Assembly: GCF_001542405.1 (NCBI RefSeq)
Contig: NZ_LNCD01000059.1
Coordinates: 1-44,208, forward strand
Length of the DNA: 44,208 nucleotides
Reading direction: 5' to 3'
Source of the DNA: Rhizobium altiplani
Lineage (GTDB): Bacteria > Pseudomonadota > Alphaproteobacteria > Rhizobiales > Rhizobiaceae
Shown here one piece after another: positions 43,469 through 44,208 of this stretch. Position numbers and translations under genes: made by a program. Below the pieces are notes generated by a model. The model was not told the origin of the DNA. It worked only from the letters and a program-made list of their open reading frames with translations, and made no database searches. The first letter of the stretch is position 1; each line of letters starts with the position of its first letter.

Positions 43469-43648
43469 TCAGAGGATGCGGCTGAAGAAGGACTTCGCCC
43501 TCAGTGTTTGAGGTCTCGCTATCAGTTCATCAGGCGGCCCCTGTTCAACTATCACGCCACCGTCCATGAAAGTCACCATATCCGCAACTTCGCGGGCAAA
43601 TCCGATTTCGTGAGTCACTACAACCATTGTCATGCCTTCTGACGCTAG
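43469..43648 (-). pseudogene. Amino acid ABC transporter ATPase, C-terminal fragment
   Basis: On the minus strand, 59 codons read [59 protein letters not shown] and stop at 43469-43471. This is the H-loop and tail of a GlnQ/HisP-type ATPase, a different gene from the intact one at 11603. The sequence ends at the TA of an IS630-type element at 43646-43647, so the element truncated the gene. The stretch 43276-43468 between this and the Ku relic has no supported gene. Confidence 0.85.
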
Positions 43649-44208
43649 TCACCTGGAACTAAAGTAAGCTTCATTTTGTTTGGCTTCTGTTAGAAGAGCA
43701 GGAGTTGATTGATGGTTGGCAGGCAAGCAGGCCTCGTCGTTCTGAGCGAGGCAGATAGAAATTTCCTGGAATCTCAGGTGCGCCGGCATAAAGCGCCGCG
43801 CTCCTCGTCGGATCGATGCCGGATGGTCTTGCTGTGTGCGCAGGGTCTGCAAAGTAAAGACGTTGCCGAGCGTCTTGGGCTCCACGAGCATACGGTTGGC
43901 AAGTGGCGCCGCCGGTTCATACAAGATGGCATTGAAGGGCTGACAGATGAATATCGTGCCGGTCGACCGCGAACTGTCTCTGATGCCCAGGTTGCTCAGG
44001 TCGTCGAGCGTACATTGAACACCACCCCCAAGGATGCCACGCACTGGTCCATCCGTTCGATGGCAGCCTCCAGTGGACTTTCGCATACCACCATCCGTCG
44101 GATCTGGACCGCCTTTGGCCTGCAGCCGCATCGTGCCGAGACATTCAAGCTTTCCTCTGATCCGCTCTTCGTCGATAAGGTGCAGGACATCGTCGGTCTT
44201 TACATGTC
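43646..44208 (+). mobile_element. IS630-type insertion sequence, left part
   Basis: The element starts at a TA dinucleotide (43646-43647) directly abutting the interrupted ABC ATPase, as expected for IS630/Tc1-type insertion, followed by GTCACCTGGAACTAAAG and the transposase gene. The right end lies beyond the window. Confidence 0.7.
43712..44208 (+). CDS. IS630-family transposase, N-terminal part
   Basis: The frame is open from ATG 43712 to the window end (about 165 codons), with GGAG 7 nt upstream. Residues 8-75 hold the HTH of IS630 transposases (LVVLSEADRNFLESQVRRHK, RCRMVLLCAQGLQSKDVAER, LGLHEHTVGKWRRRFIQDGI), followed by EGLTDEYRAGRPRTVSD and GLSHTTIRRIWTAFGLQPHR. The DDE catalytic domain would follow outside. 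No frame break is seen, so the element may be intact and recent. Confidence 0.88.
   Translation, partial: MVGRQAGLVVLSEADRNFLESQVRRHKAPRSSSDRCRMVLLCAQGLQSKDVAERLGLHEHTVGKWRRRFIQDGIEGLTDEYRAGRPRTVSDAQVAQVVERTLNTTPKDATHWSIRSMAASSGLSHTTIRRIWTAFGLQPHRAETFKLSSDPLFVDKVQDIVGLYM

Noticed and set aside
1..44208. CRISPR arrays, tRNA or rRNA genes
   Set aside because: No regularly spaced repeats of 24-37 bp beyond the IS21 pair, and no cloverleaf or rRNA core sequence was seen by eye on either strand.

Overview
The window comes from an alphaproteobacterial rhizobium, probably the accessory or symbiotic part of its genome (symbiotic plasmid or island). The evidence is an intact nodA, an intact nodD, a nodD fragment, three sequences matching the NodD-binding nod box, and debris of at least five insertion-sequence families (IS3, IS21, IS6, IS630 and possibly others). 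The rest is dense in uptake and catabolism genes for amino acids and amides, as is usual on rhizobial replicons. There are no rRNA, tRNA or CRISPR features. Genus cannot be fixed from the sequence alone.

Left part (1-15154), well kept: a branched-chain-type ABC transporter operon (livG-livF-livH-livM-substrate-binding protein) on the minus strand runs into a cyclase-family hydrolase cut by the window edge. Divergent from it is a plus-strand set: aldehyde dehydrogenase, N-carbamoyl-amino-acid hydrolase, XRE-cupin regulator and a cysteine-desulfurase-like PLP enzyme. After a decayed gap comes a minus-strand polar amino acid ABC transporter with an M20 amidohydrolase, and a divergent Lrp/AsnC regulator.

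Middle (15155-26543), the symbiotic and decayed part: IS remnants, a nod box ahead of a small unknown protein, a PLP aminotransferase with a divergent LuxR regulator, a broken cupin gene, nodA, a nodD fragment, an AraC regulator, a di-iron fatty-acid-hydroxylase/sterol-desaturase gene directly behind a good nod box, IS21 debris, and nodD with a half-eroded nod box. No nodB, nodC, nodI or nodJ is present in the window.

Right part (26544-44208): a flavin amine oxidase and a MetR-like regulator, then a same-strand run of eight genes: NtaA/SoxA-type FMN monooxygenase, flavin reductase, MFS carrier, DUF3311 protein, sodium:solute symporter (apparently with an internal deletion), aldehyde dehydrogenase and ArgE-type deacylase, plus an XRE-cupin regulator and a divergent GNAT acetyltransferase. 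Together these look like an acetylate / oxidise / deacetylate salvage pathway of the S-alkylcysteine type (inference). After IS6 and IS21 fragments comes a LysR regulator divergent from an SDR (catalytic Tyr replaced by Leu), a cupin gene broken by a 4-bp duplication, and a second flavin amine oxidase paralogous to the first. The window ends in a decayed Ku gene, the C-terminus of an amino acid ABC ATPase, and an IS630-type element that interrupts it.
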